The notes: generated by a model not told the origin, from the letters alone. DNA of 64,000 nt from Nocardiopsis sp. ATB16-24 (GCF_030271535.1 NZ_JASCXJ010000002.1:62001-126000), one strand, 5' to 3'; counted from the first letter of the stretch, positions 17,137-28,806 are shown. Translations and numbers: made by a program.

Positions 17137-18192
17137 ATGTTCAACACAGCCCGTACCTCCGCCAGGACCCTCCTGATGGCCGCCGGCACCGCGGGTTTCG
17201 TCGCCCTCGGTACCGGGATCGCGGGGGCGGACGTCCTCGGCGACGCCACCGGCGGCCTGGCCCTGGACGACCTGGGCGGTCAGGTCCCGGCTCCGTTGAC
17301 GGAGGGCCTGACCACGCCTTTGGGTGAACTGGCCAAGATCGAACCCGGGCAGATCTCCGCTCGACCCGACGTGCGTCACCAGTCCGCGCCCGAGGCCCTG
17401 GGCGTGGGGCTCGGTGACCTCGTCTCCACGGACGCACCGATCACCACCGGGCAGGACAACGCCGCCGACATCGGTCCGCTGAGCACGGTCCTGGACTCCG
17501 GCCAGGACGTGCTGCCGTTGGCCCAGGCCGCGCCCACCACCGATCCGCTGTCGGGTCTGCTCGGCGGGAACCTGTTGGGTGGGGATCTGCTGAGCGGTCT
17601 GGGCGTGGGTGGTGGGACTCTGCCGTTGGCCCAGGCCGCGCCCACCGCCGACAGCCCCGCGTCGGGTCTGCTGACGAGTCTGTTCAGTTCGAATTTCCTG
17701 GGCGATCTGTACGAGCCGAGTGAGCCTCAGCGGTCGGCTCAGGCCGCGCCCGCCGCCGATCCGCTGTCGGACCTGCTCGGCGAAGGTCTGCTGAGCGAGG
17801 GGACGCTGCCCCTGGCCGCTGCGGAAAGTCCCGTCACCCTCGTCGACAGTCAGAACACCGACCTGACCGGAGGCGCCGCCGGTCTGGTCTCCGACCTGGT
17901 GCTGTCCGACGACGTGTTGCCCATGTCCGCCGGCCGTGGTGACCTGCCCCAGCCCATCGGAGACGCCCCGATCGAGCTGCTGCCGGTTCCCGAGGACGCC
18001 CTGCCCGTGGCGGGCCCCGAGGTGGCCTCCGCCACCGAACTCCTCGTCGACACCGTCCGTACGACGCAGCTCTCTCCCAGTGGTGACACCTTCGGCAACG
18101 ACCTGGTCGGGGTCAAGGGCATGCCCGATCTGGGTCTGCCCGCCGTCGACACCGGTGCGCTGGACGACACACTGTCCGGCGACCTCGTCTGA
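17137..18192 (+). CDS. Secreted repeat-containing protein of unknown function
   Basis: The 351-residue protein begins with a typical Sec signal peptide (ARTLLMAAGTAGFVALGTGIAGA, about residues 9-31, cleavage near AGA-DV). It has no cysteines in the mature part and no enzyme motif. An imperfect repeat is visible about residues 125-230: LPLAQAAPTTDPLSGLLG, LPLAQAAPTADSPASGLL and SAQAAPAADPLSDLLG, each followed by a Leu/Gly-rich stretch. The composition suggests a surface-associated structural or amphipathic protein. A strong terminator follows at 18205-18232. Confidence 0.7.
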   Translation: MFNTARTSARTLLMAAGTAGFVALGTGIAGADVLGDATGGLALDDLGGQVPAPLTEGLTTPLGELAKIEPGQISARPDVRHQSAPEALGVGLGDLVSTDAPITTGQDNAADIGPLSTVLDSGQDVLPLAQAAPTTDPLSGLLGGNLLGGDLLSGLGVGGGTLPLAQAAPTADSPASGLLTSLFSSNFLGDLYEPSEPQRSAQAAPAADPLSDLLGEGLLSEGTLPLAAAESPVTLVDSQNTDLTGGAAGLVSDLVLSDDVLPMSAGRGDLPQPIGDAPIELLPVPEDALPVAGPEVASATELLVDTVRTTQLSPSGDTFGNDLVGVKGMPDLGLPAVDTGALDDTLSGDLV

Positions 18193-18553
18193 CCTTTCTG
18201 GAACGTGCGTCCGCCGGTCGTGGCGGACGCACAGGCCTCGGGCGGCGCGCGGGACCACCTTCCACTGACGAAGCGCCATGGGGAACTGTGGGGGTTCCAG
18301 GCGCGTACCGGTGGAAGGGCGGGAGTCCCCGTCGCCCGAGGTACGACCGCGGCTCCGGACCGGGGGGACCGGGGCCGCGGTCTCTGCTGTGTCCGTGCGG
18401 TCCATGGGCGGGTCCGACGCGGAGCACGCTCGCCGAGTCTGGCCGATGCCCCGACACGGGTGGCGGACTCCTCGTCCCGACGAGGTTCCTCGCCCCGGCA
18501 CCGGGGCGGGCACCGGGAGCGGATCCGACCGCGGACCCGCCGGGGTCACCGCT
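18193..18553. other. Convergent intergenic region
   Basis: Lies between the ends of the secreted repeat protein (plus strand) and the LCP protein (minus strand). It contains the hairpin at 18205-18232; nothing else is supported. Confidence 0.5.
18205..18232 (+). terminator. Terminator of secreted repeat protein gene
   Basis: GTGCGTCCGCC and GGCGGACGCAC form a perfect 11-bp stem with a 6-nt loop, 12 nt beyond the stop. No U tract follows, but stem strength and position are good. Confidence 0.6.
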
Positions 18554-20152
18554 TTACTCGGACTCGTCCTCCGTACCGAAGCCCAGACCGTCGGAGCACG
18601 GGTCGGAGGTGGCGTCGCGTCCCTGGCCCGGCCGGGCGGGATCGTCCTGGTCCGAGGGCGGAGACGCGTTCGCGGAGTCCTCGTCCAGCGGGGACGGCGA
18701 GGCGCCCGGCGGATCCTGCGGCGCCGGGGCGTCGTCCGCCATCAACATGGGCAGGGGGCGGTCCTCGCGAATGGCGGTGAACAGCTCCGCGGCCTCGTCC
18801 TCGTACCACATGACCCGGTTGGGGTTGAAGGGCGCCTGGTACCAGGGGACCGTGTGGAACTCGATGTCGGTGAGGTCCACGTCCGCCATGGTCACGGCGA
18901 TCGAGAGCATCCTGTCGAACGTGAGCGCGTGGTCGGTGGTGCTGTTCTGGGCTATCGCCTGGAGGACGCCGTTCAGCTTGGTCGGACTGGTGAGCACGTC
19001 GTCGCCGGTGACCTGGTCGGCCAAGGCGGACAGGAACATCTGTTGGCGGTCGATGCGACCGATGTCGCCACCGTCACCGATCTCGTAGCGTGCCCGGACG
19101 AACGACAGCGCCTGTTCACCGTCGAGTGTCTGCCGGCCCGCGTCGAGGTCGAGCTTGGAGCGACGGTCCCGCATCGGCTCGGGGATGCACATCTCCACAC
19201 CACCGATGGCGTCCACGACGTCGCGGAAGCTCATGAAGCTCAGGTGCACGAAGTGATCGATCCGAATGTCGGTGAGAGACTCGATGGTGTGCACCACACA
19301 GGGCGGTCCGCCGTGGTACATCGCGGCGTTGATCATGCCGAAGTAGCCCTGCGTTCCCTCGGCGTCGCCGTAGGGGTCGCACTGGGGCAGGTCGACCAGG
19401 GAGTCCCGCGGGAAGCTGAGCACCGAGACGCGTTTCTCGGGGGAGATGTGCGCCAGCATGATCGCGTCCGAGCGTTCGCCCTCGAACTCGCTGGAGTAGG
19501 CGGTGCTCCCCTCCTCGTAGCCGTCGGTGCCGATGAAGAGGACGTTGACCGCGTCGTTGATGCGTTCGGGACGGTCCTCCTCCTTCAGTACCGAGTCGAT
19601 GTCGTGCCGGACCATGTCCGAACGCAGCGAGCGGTAGTAGCCGTAGGCGGTGGCGACCCCGGCGATCAGGACCAGGGCCAGGCTCGCGGCGGTCCACAGC
19701 AGGATCCGGCGCAGGCGGCGCCGCCTCCTCGGGGACACGGGGACGGCGGCGACCTTCTCGCCGGCGCTCCCCGCTTCCTCACCGTGCTCCGTCGTGTCGG
19801 CGGAGGACGTGGCGGACTCGCCGTCGTCCCCGTCCTTCCCTCGGTCCTTCGGGGGCTCGGTGTCGGGGACGTCCGCACGTCCCTCGCCTTCCCGGTCGTC
19901 CGGGGCGGGACTCTCGCCCTGAGCCTCCTGGTCCTTCCGGTCGTCTTGGGCGCCCCGGTCGTCCGGACCGGGGCGTTCACTCCGGTCCTCCTGCCCGTCC
20001 GTGCCGTCGGGGGCGTCGCCGTCGTCCCGACAGCGGTCGTCGCCACCGGGGTCGGCCTGGGCCGGGTCGGTGGTCTCGGAACCGGTCGTGGGCTCCTCGT
20101 CGGGTGTGTGCTCCGCGCCTGGGTCGGCGGCGGGATTCTCGTCAGCGGGCAT
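18554..20152 (-). CDS. LytR-CpsA-Psr (LCP) family cell-wall glycopolymer transferase
   Basis: The 532-residue protein joins teichoic-acid, arabinogalactan or capsule-like polymers to peptidoglycan outside the membrane. It has a long acidic disordered N-terminus (about 165 residues, rich in Asp/Glu/Pro), one membrane segment (ILLWTAASLALVLIAGVATA) and an extracellular LCP domain. That domain shows SDAIMLAHI, SFPRDSLVDLP with the conserved Arg/Asp, and the INAAMYHGG and DGEQALSFVRAR motifs. ATG at 20152 is chosen by the start of the low-complexity head; no strong ribosome site is seen. The unusually long cytoplasmic acidic head is not common in the family. Confidence 0.85.
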   Translation of the reverse strand: MPADENPAADPGAEHTPDEEPTTGSETTDPAQADPGGDDRCRDDGDAPDGTDGQEDRSERPGPDDRGAQDDRKDQEAQGESPAPDDREGEGRADVPDTEPPKDRGKDGDDGESATSSADTTEHGEEAGSAGEKVAAVPVSPRRRRRLRRILLWTAASLALVLIAGVATAYGYYRSLRSDMVRHDIDSVLKEEDRPERINDAVNVLFIGTDGYEEGSTAYSSEFEGERSDAIMLAHISPEKRVSVLSFPRDSLVDLPQCDPYGDAEGTQGYFGMINAAMYHGGPPCVVHTIESLTDIRIDHFVHLSFMSFRDVVDAIGGVEMCIPEPMRDRRSKLDLDAGRQTLDGEQALSFVRARYEIGDGGDIGRIDRQQMFLSALADQVTGDDVLTSPTKLNGVLQAIAQNSTTDHALTFDRMLSIAVTMADVDLTDIEFHTVPWYQAPFNPNRVMWYEDEAAELFTAIREDRPLPMLMADDAPAPQDPPGASPSPLDEDSANASPPSDQDDPARPGQGRDATSDPCSDGLGFGTEDESE

Positions 20153-20601
20153 TGTGCAATCTCGGTGAGTTCGGACGGCGGGGCGTGCCAACGGTCGGAC
20201 GACGGCCGGGGGAGGCACGTGCTCCGTGTCCGGAGGAAGATGGAGGCCGCGCGAGGTACCGGATGTGAGGGTCCGCCGGATCCGGGATCTCCGGAAGGGT
20301 CGTGAGTGGCCCACGAGTGGTGGCGGTGCCGGAGAACGTGTGTCGCCGACAACACGGGAAAAACGCGCGTGGCAGAGATCCTAGGTGAAGTCCCTCGCAG
20401 CCGCGCGTCAGGGTTGTCCTCGCGCCGGTGATCTGACCACGATGACGCCGCACGATTCCTCAGCTCCGCGGTTGTCTCATGGAGCCCGTGTGCCTGGTTT
20501 TCCCCTCGATGTCGGTATGAAACCGTTCGGCGTCGCCCGGTGGGCGCGGGCGGGGGACCGACGTGAGGGACGACGGTGCGGTGTGCGAGCCCCTTCGGGG
20601 A
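20153..20601. other. Intergenic region upstream of LCP gene
   Basis: About 450 nt between the LCP start and the stop of the next minus-strand gene. No gene is supported. A small CCCC-TTC-GGGG hairpin lies at 20590-20600, next to the stop of the upstream gene. Confidence 0.4.
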
Positions 20602-21267
20602 TCAGTCGTCCCAGAAGGCGCTCTCCTTCTCGGCGCCCTCCGTGGCGGTCGAACGTCCGCTCTTGGGCGTGGGCTTCGTGGTGGACTTGCCCGAGGCGGT
20701 CTTGGTGGTCTTGCGGGCGGGTGTCGTGGTCTTGCCGCCGGTGTGCCGCGGACGCGCGGTGACCGCGCTCTTGGTGATGGGTTCGCTGGGGCGCGGCGCC
20801 TCTCCGGAGTGGATGCTCAGTGCCTCCTCCTCCACGGACAGCATCTTGCGCACCGGCGCGGGGATCTCGGGGAGCCGCTCGGAGCGCAGGTGCGCGCCGA
20901 GCACCTCCAGGGCGTGATCGCACAGCAGGTGGCGGGCGCGCTCGGACTTGATGCCGCTCAGTTCCTCGATCTCGGGCAGGCTCCGTTCACGCAGCAGGCG
21001 GATGACGTCGCGCAGCCGGTCCCGGGTCTTGCGGTCGGTCATCGACATGACGGTCAGCTCGGCCTCGGCGAGGAAGCTCTCCTTGCTGTCACCGGAGTCG
21101 CGCTCGGCGATGAAAGCACTGGTGAGCGCGCGTGCGGAGGTACGGGAGGAGGCGCGGATGTCGTCGCGTCTGACGATGCGGGCCTGGAGGCCGGTCACGA
21201 CGGCGCTGGTGACCAGGCTGATTCCGGCACCCAACAGGATCAACACGAGTGGGTTCTCTAGGGGCAC
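20602..21267 (-). CDS. Membrane-anchored protein of unknown function with basic tail
   Basis: The 221-residue product has one N-terminal hydrophobic segment (PLVLILLGAGISLVTSAVV), then a helical charged middle part and a C-terminal Thr/Lys/Ser-rich basic tail (about 165-215) ending in AFWDD. No family is recognised. GTG at 21267 has GGAAAGG upstream. A promoter-like TTGACA (minus strand 21384-21379) and AATAGT (21359-21354) pair lies upstream, although its 19-nt spacer is long. Confidence 0.6.
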   Translation of the reverse strand: MPLENPLVLILLGAGISLVTSAVVTGLQARIVRRDDIRASSRTSARALTSAFIAERDSGDSKESFLAEAELTVMSMTDRKTRDRLRDVIRLLRERSLPEIEELSGIKSERARHLLCDHALEVLGAHLRSERLPEIPAPVRKMLSVEEEALSIHSGEAPRPSEPITKSAVTARPRHTGGKTTTPARKTTKTASGKSTTKPTPKSGRSTATEGAEKESAFWDD

Positions 21268-21561
21268 GGCAGGGACCTTTCCGGGCGGGGGCCCGCCCGG
21301 GCGCGATCACGGAGTGACGGAGGTGTGCGGTGGGGCGGGACCGGTGCGGGGTGACTATTCGCCACACGAGGGGTGATTGTCAAGTACGGGCGCCGTGGGT
21401 CCCACCGGCGGTCGCCTCCTCGTGGGCGGGCCGGGAGGTCGGTGGCACGGACGAGGGGATCCGGGCGGTCGTTCGGAGGGGACGTCCTCCCTCAGGCATG
21501 CCCGGTCGGGAGGGAAGGTAACTCCCCTCCGCGTCCCGGGGGTGCGCCGGGGAGGCGGACC

Positions 21562-22749
21562 CTACTCGGCCAGGAGCTTGTTCACCGCGTCCGGCGACAG
21601 GATCTCCTCGGTCACCATGGCGGCGCAGCCGCGCACACCGGCGTCGTCCCACAGGGAGCCGGCCACCACGCGCAGTTGTCGGGTGGCCAGGGCGGTGCAC
21701 TGTTGGAACACCACCTCGCGTACGCCGGCGACCAGGTGGTCGTAGGCCTGGGACAGGTCGCCGCCCAGCACGATCACCTCGGGGTTGAGCAGGTTCACCG
21801 CTCCGGCCAGTGCCTGGCCGAGTCGTCTTCCGGCCTCCCGGATCAGCGTCACCGCCACCGGATCGCCCTCGACGGCCAACGCCACCAACTCCTGGAGCGT
21901 GGTGACCCGGCGGCCCTGCTCGGTGGCGGCGGCCAGAAGCCGTCGCCCTCCCGCGACCGCCTCCAGACAGTCGGTGTTGCCGCAGCGGCAGGGGAGTCCG
22001 CCGCCGTCGCGCACCGGGATGTGCCCGATCTCCCCGGCGGCGCCCAGCGCCCCGCGCAGGAGCCGCCCGCCGGACAGCAGTCCGGCGCCGATGCCGGTGG
22101 AGACCTTCACGAACACCATGTCGTCGGGGTGGCCGTGCCCGCCCGCGATGTGCTCGCCGAGCGCCATCACGTTCACGTCGTTGTCCACCATGACGGGTAC
22201 GGGGAAGCGTTCGGCTACCAGGGGGGCCAGGGGGATTCCCGCCCACTTGCCGAGGAAGGGACGGTCGTCGGCGCGTCCCGCGTGGAACTCGACCGTTCCG
22301 GGCAGGCCGATGCCCACCCCGCGCACGTCCCGGGGGTCACGCCCCAGGGAGGCCAGCTGCTCGGACCAGGTGTCCAGAAGCCAGGGGAGGGTGGCGTCCG
22401 GTCCCCGTTCCATGTCGGGCGCCCCCGGGGTGCGGACCAGGATGTCGCCGTTGAGGTCGCACACGGCGGCCTGGCTGCGGACCATGCCCAGCGCGCCGGT
22501 GAGGATGAGCCCGCTGCCGGCGTTGAACTCCAACAGGATCGGCGGACGTCCGCCGCTGGAGACGGCCCCGGGCCCCTCGGTGACGAGCCCGCTGTCGAGC
22601 AGTTCGGTCACGCGCAGGGAGACGGAGGGGCGGGACAGACCCGTGACCCGACCGATCTCGGAGCGGCTGGTGGCGGTGCCGGAACGGATGAGCTCCAGGA
22701 TGTGGCCGCTGGTGACTGAGGAGGACAGGCGTCCCCGGGTTCTGGCCAT
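21562..22749 (-). CDS. ROK-family transcriptional repressor
   Basis: The 395-residue protein has an N-terminal winged helix (residues about 12-70; TSRSEIGRVTGLSRPSVSLRV) fused to a ROK sugar-kinase-like domain. It keeps the zinc motif CRCGNTDCLEA, the EIGH segment and VDNDVNVMALGE with the catalytic-type Asp, so it may still bind a sugar. The helix-turn-helix makes it a regulator rather than glucokinase. It is divergent from zwf-edd-eda with a 200-nt AT-rich gap; likely it controls that operon in response to glucose or a phosphorylated sugar. Confidence 0.85.
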   Translation of the reverse strand: MARTRGRLSSSVTSGHILELIRSGTATSRSEIGRVTGLSRPSVSLRVTELLDSGLVTEGPGAVSSGGRPPILLEFNAGSGLILTGALGMVRSQAAVCDLNGDILVRTPGAPDMERGPDATLPWLLDTWSEQLASLGRDPRDVRGVGIGLPGTVEFHAGRADDRPFLGKWAGIPLAPLVAERFPVPVMVDNDVNVMALGEHIAGGHGHPDDMVFVKVSTGIGAGLLSGGRLLRGALGAAGEIGHIPVRDGGGLPCRCGNTDCLEAVAGGRRLLAAATEQGRRVTTLQELVALAVEGDPVAVTLIREAGRRLGQALAGAVNLLNPEVIVLGGDLSQAYDHLVAGVREVVFQQCTALATRQLRVVAGSLWDDAGVRGCAAMVTEEILSPDAVNKLLAE

Positions 22750-22818
22750 ATCTCATTCAATCATGGGGTTCGGCCGGGAAGGCTGGGAGGTTATGTAAAT
22801 AATTGTTCTGAAGTGTGC

Positions 22819-22848
22819 TTGGTTTTTTACCATAGTCGGGCGTACTCT
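22819..22848 (+). promoter_or_regulatory. Promoter of zwf-edd-eda
   Basis: TTGGTT (22819-22824) and TACTCT (22843-22848, matching TAnnnT) are spaced by 18 nt in an AT-rich stretch, about 100 nt upstream of zwf. The ROK repressor is divergent, so operators are expected nearby, but no clear palindrome could be assigned. Confidence 0.45.
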
Positions 22849-22949
22849 CGAAAGGGGACAACGGCTCCGAGGTGATCCGTTCCGTCCCCCTCGTGTCGCA
22901 CTCCACCCCCCGTCCCCCACCCCTTCCTCTTCGCTGGAGCAGACCGAAG

Positions 22950-24424
22950 ATGTCGCAGCAGTCCGCGCCCCACCCCACCGACCTGGTGGTCTTCGGGGGT
23001 ACCGGCGACCTGTCCATGCGCAAACTCCTTCCCTCCCTGTACCTGCTGGACCGCGACGGCCACCTGGACGCGCGTACCCGCGTCGTCGCGGTCTCGCGCG
23101 AGGGCCTCACGGACGCGGACTTCAGGGACAAGGCCGCCGCCGCGGTCCGTGGCCACCGCGCCGTCCAGGTCACCGAACCCGACGTGCTCCGACGCTTCCT
23201 GGACCGCCTGTCCCACGTCACCGTGGACGTCGGTGGAGAGCAGGAGGGGTGGGACGCCCTCACCGGCGCCCTGGACCCCGGACGCGACCGCGTCTTCTAC
23301 CTCGCGGTCCCGCCGATGATCTCCGGCCGGATCTGCCACGGCCTGAACGAGGCCGGACTCGTCACCGGGGGCTCCCGCGTGGTCATGGAAAAGCCCCTGG
23401 GCCGTGACCTGGCCTCGGCCCGGGCCGTCAACGACGCGGTGGGCGCGGTCTTCGAGGAGTCGCGGATCTATCGGATCGACCACTACCTGGGCAAGGAGAC
23501 CGTGCAGAACCTGCTCGTGCTGCGGTTCGCCAACGTCTTCCTCGAACCCCTGTGGAACTCCCGTTGGATCGACCACGTGCAGATCACCGCCGCCGAGACG
23601 GTCGGAGTGGGCGGGCGGCGCGGCTACTACGACTCCGCCGGGGCCATGCGCGACATGGTCCAGAACCACCTCCTCCAGCTGCTCTGCCTGACCGCCATGG
23701 AACCCCCGGCCAGCTATGACCGCGACGCCGTACGCGACGAGAAGCTCAAGGTCCTCCAGTCCCTGCGCCCGCTGACGGGCGACCGCGTCGTCGAGGACAC
23801 CGTGCGCGGCCAGTACGGGCGCGGCACCGTCCGGGGGACCGAGGTGCTCGGTTACCTCGACGAGCCCGGTGGGCCGGCCGTCAGCGACACCGAGACCTTC
23901 GTGGCGCTGCGCGCCGAGATCGCCAACTGGCGCTGGGCGGGTGTGCCCTTCTACCTGCGCACCGGCAAACGCATGTCCCACGCACGCTCCGAGATCGTGA
24001 TCCGCTTCCGCGAGGTGCCGCACACGATCTTTCCCGGAACGAACCTTCCGGGGGCCGGCAGCCTCGTCATCCGACTCCAGCCGGACGAGGGCATACACCT
24101 GACGACGCTGGCCAAGGCGCCCGGAGCCGGAGCGCTGCGGCTGCGGTCGGTCCCCCTGGAACTCAGTTTCGCCAACACGTTCGCCACCCGCTCACCCGAG
24201 GCCTACGAGCGGCTGTTGACGGACGTCCTGGCGGGAGACCCCACCCTCTTCATGCGCCGCGACGAGGTCGAGGCGGCCTGGCACTGGGTGGATCCCGTCA
24301 TCGAGGCCTGGAACGGCCTGAGCATCACCCCCGAGACCTATCCGGCCGGGAGCGCCGGCCCCGCGGGCGCGCACCGGCTCATCGGCCGTACAGGCCGGAC
24401 GTGGTACGAAGAGGAGCGACCCCG

Positions 24425-24428
<4 letters not shown>
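22950..24428 (+). CDS. zwf: Glucose-6-phosphate 1-dehydrogenase
   Basis: The 492-residue enzyme oxidises glucose-6-phosphate to 6-phosphogluconolactone with NAD(P). It shows the N-terminal dinucleotide motif [18 protein letters not shown], the substrate and catalytic segment RIDHYLGKE, and MEKPLG. ATG at 22950 has GGAGC about 10 nt upstream. Its stop overlaps the start of edd (ATGA), so the two are translationally coupled. In this operon it feeds the Entner-Doudoroff route; a second zwf for the pentose-phosphate pathway may exist elsewhere. Confidence 0.93.
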
Positions 24429-26266
<1,838 letters not shown>

Positions 26267-26348
26267 ACCCCGGGGCGCGCCGGGGGACCGGCTCGCACAG
26301 CCGCGGCGCGCCCTCCCACGACCTTCGACCGATCTTGGAGAAGACGAC

Positions 26349-26981
26349 ATGACGACGAGTCCGCGTTCGGGCGCCGACATCCTCGACCTGGCCCCGGTGA
26401 TGCCGGTGGTGGTCGTCCAGGAGGCCGAGAGCGCCGTGCCGCTGGCGCGGGCACTGGTGGCCGGGGGGCTGACGGGCATCGAGGTGACCCTGCGCACCCC
26501 CGTGGCGTTGGAGGCCATCGAGCGGATCGCCGCCGAGGTGCCCGAGGCCGTGGTGGGCGCGGGCACGGTGGTCACCCCCGACCAGGCGCGTGCGGCGGCC
26601 GGGGCCGGTGCCCGCTTCCTGGTCAGCCCCGGCTGTACGGACGCGCTCGCCTCGGCGATGGCGGACACGGGTCTGCCCTTCCTGCCCGGAGTGAGCACCG
26701 TGTCCGAGGCGATGGCGCTGTTGGAACGCGGTGTGTCGGAGATGAAGTTCTTCCCCGCCCAGGCCGCGGGCGGCGCCGCGTTCCTGAAGTCGCTGACGGG
26801 TCCCCTGCCGCAGGTGCGGTTCTGTCCCACCGGTGGGATCACGGTCGATTCGGCCCCCGCCTATCTCGCCCTGCCGAACGTGGGCTGTGTGGGCGGCAGT
26901 TGGCTGACCCCGGCCGACGCGGTCGCTTCGGGGGATTGGGAACGGATCACCGATCTGGCCGGGCGGGCGGCGGCCCTGTGA
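26349..26981 (+). CDS. eda: KDPG aldolase (2-dehydro-3-deoxy-phosphogluconate aldolase)
   Basis: The 210-residue class I aldolase splits KDPG into pyruvate and glyceraldehyde-3-phosphate. It has GIEVTLRT with the catalytic Glu, VGAGTVV, FLVSPG and EMKFFPAQ with the Schiff-base Lys, and FCPTGGI. ATG at 26349 has GGAG upstream. It lies 82 nt after edd and is followed by a terminator, completing the operon. Confidence 0.93.
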   Translation: MTTSPRSGADILDLAPVMPVVVVQEAESAVPLARALVAGGLTGIEVTLRTPVALEAIERIAAEVPEAVVGAGTVVTPDQARAAAGAGARFLVSPGCTDALASAMADTGLPFLPGVSTVSEAMALLERGVSEMKFFPAQAAGGAAFLKSLTGPLPQVRFCPTGGITVDSAPAYLALPNVGCVGGSWLTPADAVASGDWERITDLAGRAAAL

Positions 26982-26999
26982 GATGGGAACTCCGTGAAT

Positions 27000-27019
27000 C
27001 CCCCGGTCGGGGCCGGGGG
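27000..27019 (+). terminator. Terminator of zwf-edd-eda
   Basis: CCCCCGG and CCGGGGG form a 7-bp stem with a 6-nt loop, followed by ACCCGTTCTTCTTC, 18 nt beyond the eda stop. Confidence 0.55.
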
Positions 27020-27079
27020 ACCCGTTCTTCTTCGAGGAAGGCGCGCGTCGTCGCTTCCGTGAAATGCGCGCTTCTTGTC

Positions 27080-27826
27080 TCAGTTTCCCGTCGTTGTGGT
27101 CCCGGGCGACGTTTTCTCCGCGCGCTTTCCCGGCATTCGGAAGAAGATCATCGGATTGTCTTCGCCGGTGTGCACCGGTTCGCCCAGGCCCAGTTTCTCC
27201 CGTAGTTCGAGAAGGGCGATGTGGGGGGCGGGCGCACGCTTACGGGAGGGGGTGAAGAAGTCCGTTCCGGTCCGGCGCAGCCACGACAGCACCACGGCGC
27301 CCTCGGTCAGCGGCAGGGCCCTCCTGCCGTGGAAGACGTCATGGACGCTGACCGGGGTGCCCGGGGCGACCCGGGGGAAGAGTTCGGCCAGGTACCACTT
27401 GGCGAACCGACCGTTGTGCGCGGCGTCCACGAACAGGTAGCCGATGTCCGTCGGAACCTGCGCCAGGTTCTGGCGGATGTCGCCCTTGTGGAACTCCCAG
27501 CGGCCCAGGGACAGGTCGGAGGGCACGTTCGTCACCACGTCGTCCACGATGTCGAAGGAGTGCAGCCTTCCCGTGCCGTTGTCGCGCAGCGCCGACAGGA
27601 TCCAGGTGGTGGACCAGCCGTGGAAGGTGCCCAGTTCCATCACCGTCTCAGGCCGCGTCTCGCGCAGCAGCATGTAGGTGATCTCCGCCTCCAGGTCATC
27701 GAGCTGCGCAGTCATGCGTCCCCGCGTGCGACGGAGGAGATCGCGCTGTGAGTTCCGGACCCGGGCCAGTGGTTCTCGGTACCTGCGGTACAGGTCCCCG
27801 ATCAACGACAGGTCGATATCGTCCAT
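27080..27826 (-). CDS. Class I SAM-dependent methyltransferase
   Basis: The 248-residue protein has a Rossmann-like SAM site: motif I VMELGTFHGWSTTWIL, HSFDIVDD, and YLFVDAAHNG as the acidic post-II segment. This matches the Methyltransf_24-type group often acting on sugars or natural products. ATG at 27826 is chosen because GGAAGGAA lies 5 nt upstream. It is a single gene, converging with eda. Its substrate is unknown; the upstream region is AT-rich relative to neighbours. Confidence 0.72.
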   Translation of the reverse strand: MDDIDLSLIGDLYRRYREPLARVRNSQRDLLRRTRGRMTAQLDDLEAEITYMLLRETRPETVMELGTFHGWSTTWILSALRDNGTGRLHSFDIVDDVVTNVPSDLSLGRWEFHKGDIRQNLAQVPTDIGYLFVDAAHNGRFAKWYLAELFPRVAPGTPVSVHDVFHGRRALPLTEGAVVLSWLRRTGTDFFTPSRKRAPAPHIALLELREKLGLGEPVHTGEDNPMIFFRMPGKRAEKTSPGTTTTGN

Positions 27827-27959
27827 ATCGTTCCTTCCAGTGTTGCACGCAGGTGGGAATGCGGGCTTCACCGTACCCTGGAAGGAGCGGGTCACACCGT
27901 TCTGTCCGTGGATACTCGACTGTTTTCCTGTCTTATATGACACGGAAAAGGAAATAACT

Positions 27960-27980
27960 CCCTTCATTCTTCATGAAGGG
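27960..27980 (-). terminator. Hairpin between methyltransferase and TetR genes
   Basis: CCCTTCAT and ATGAAGGG form perfect 8-bp arms with a 5-nt loop. It lies 25 nt beyond the TetR stop on the minus strand and is followed by AGTTATTTCC, so it is a likely TetR terminator. An operator role for the downstream methyltransferase cannot be excluded. Confidence 0.5.
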
Positions 27981-28005
27981 GGTGCCGGTGAAGAGGGAAA
28001 AGCGC

Positions 28006-28770
28006 TCAGGAGGCCATGCGGGAGTCCACCAGGACCTGGACGCCGTCCAGGACGCGCTCCAGACCGAAGTCGAACTCGCGCTCCGGCGAGTACACCGTGC
28101 CGCGCTCCACCCCCACCGAGGTGCCCACACGTGAGGCGATCGGGTAGTCGCCGTCGCGCATGAACGTGGCCAGTATCGGACCGTGGGAGCGCCACCACTG
28201 ACCATCGGTCATGCCCGAGGTCCGTTGGGACTCCCCACCGGCCACGGCCTGGGCGGCGGCACCCTCCGCGTAGCTGTTGACGAGGCCGACGGTGGAGTCC
28301 ATCTCCATGTCGGTCAGGCCCAGACCCTCCACCGCGGACAGTTCGTATTCGTACTTGGCGAGGAAGTGCGGTCCCAGCAGGCGTCCGCGCGGCGTCTGCA
28401 ACATCCACGGGTGGCGGAGGAACAACCACCAGTTCGCACGGGCCACCGCGCTCAACCGAGCACGCCAGCCCTCGGGACGCTCCTCGTCCGCGTACATGTC
28501 GGCGTAGGCGGCGTCGAGCATCAGATCGACCAGTTCGCCCTTGCCGGGGACGTAGGTGTACAGCGACATGGTCCCCACGCCCAGACGTTCGGCGACCTTG
28601 CGCATGGACAGCGCACCGAGCCCGTCGACGTCGGCCATCTCCGAGGCGGTCGCCACGATCCGGTCCACGCTCAGGTCCGGTTTGCTCCGTCGGCTGACCG
28701 GTTCCTGGGTCCGCCACAGCAGGGCGAGGCTGCGCGCGGGGTCCCCGCTGCTGGTGTTTCGCGTGGGCAT
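28006..28770 (-). CDS. TetR-family transcriptional regulator
   Basis: The 254-residue protein has a TetR N-terminal domain (VDRIVATASEMADVDGLGALSMRKVAERLGVGTMSLYTYV, residues about 34-74, recognition helix near GVGTMSLYTYVPGK) and a tetracycline-repressor-like C-terminal domain. It is a single gene on the minus strand. Its target is not evident: no efflux gene lies directly adjacent, and the palindrome at 29627-29646 upstream of the ABC exporter does not recur near its own start. Confidence 0.82.
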   Translation of the reverse strand: MPTRNTSSGDPARSLALLWRTQEPVSRRSKPDLSVDRIVATASEMADVDGLGALSMRKVAERLGVGTMSLYTYVPGKGELVDLMLDAAYADMYADEERPEGWRARLSAVARANWWLFLRHPWMLQTPRGRLLGPHFLAKYEYELSAVEGLGLTDMEMDSTVGLVNSYAEGAAAQAVAGGESQRTSGMTDGQWWRSHGPILATFMRDGDYPIASRVGTSVGVERGTVYSPEREFDFGLERVLDGVQVLVDSRMAS

Positions 28771-28806
28771 CGGCCGTCCTGCTCCGGGTCCGGGGTACCG
28801 GTCAGT

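Noticed and set aside
21562..22749. ROK protein as glucokinase of the Entner-Doudoroff operon
   Set aside because: An N-terminal winged helix and the divergent orientation make it a regulator; kinase activity is not excluded but not assigned.
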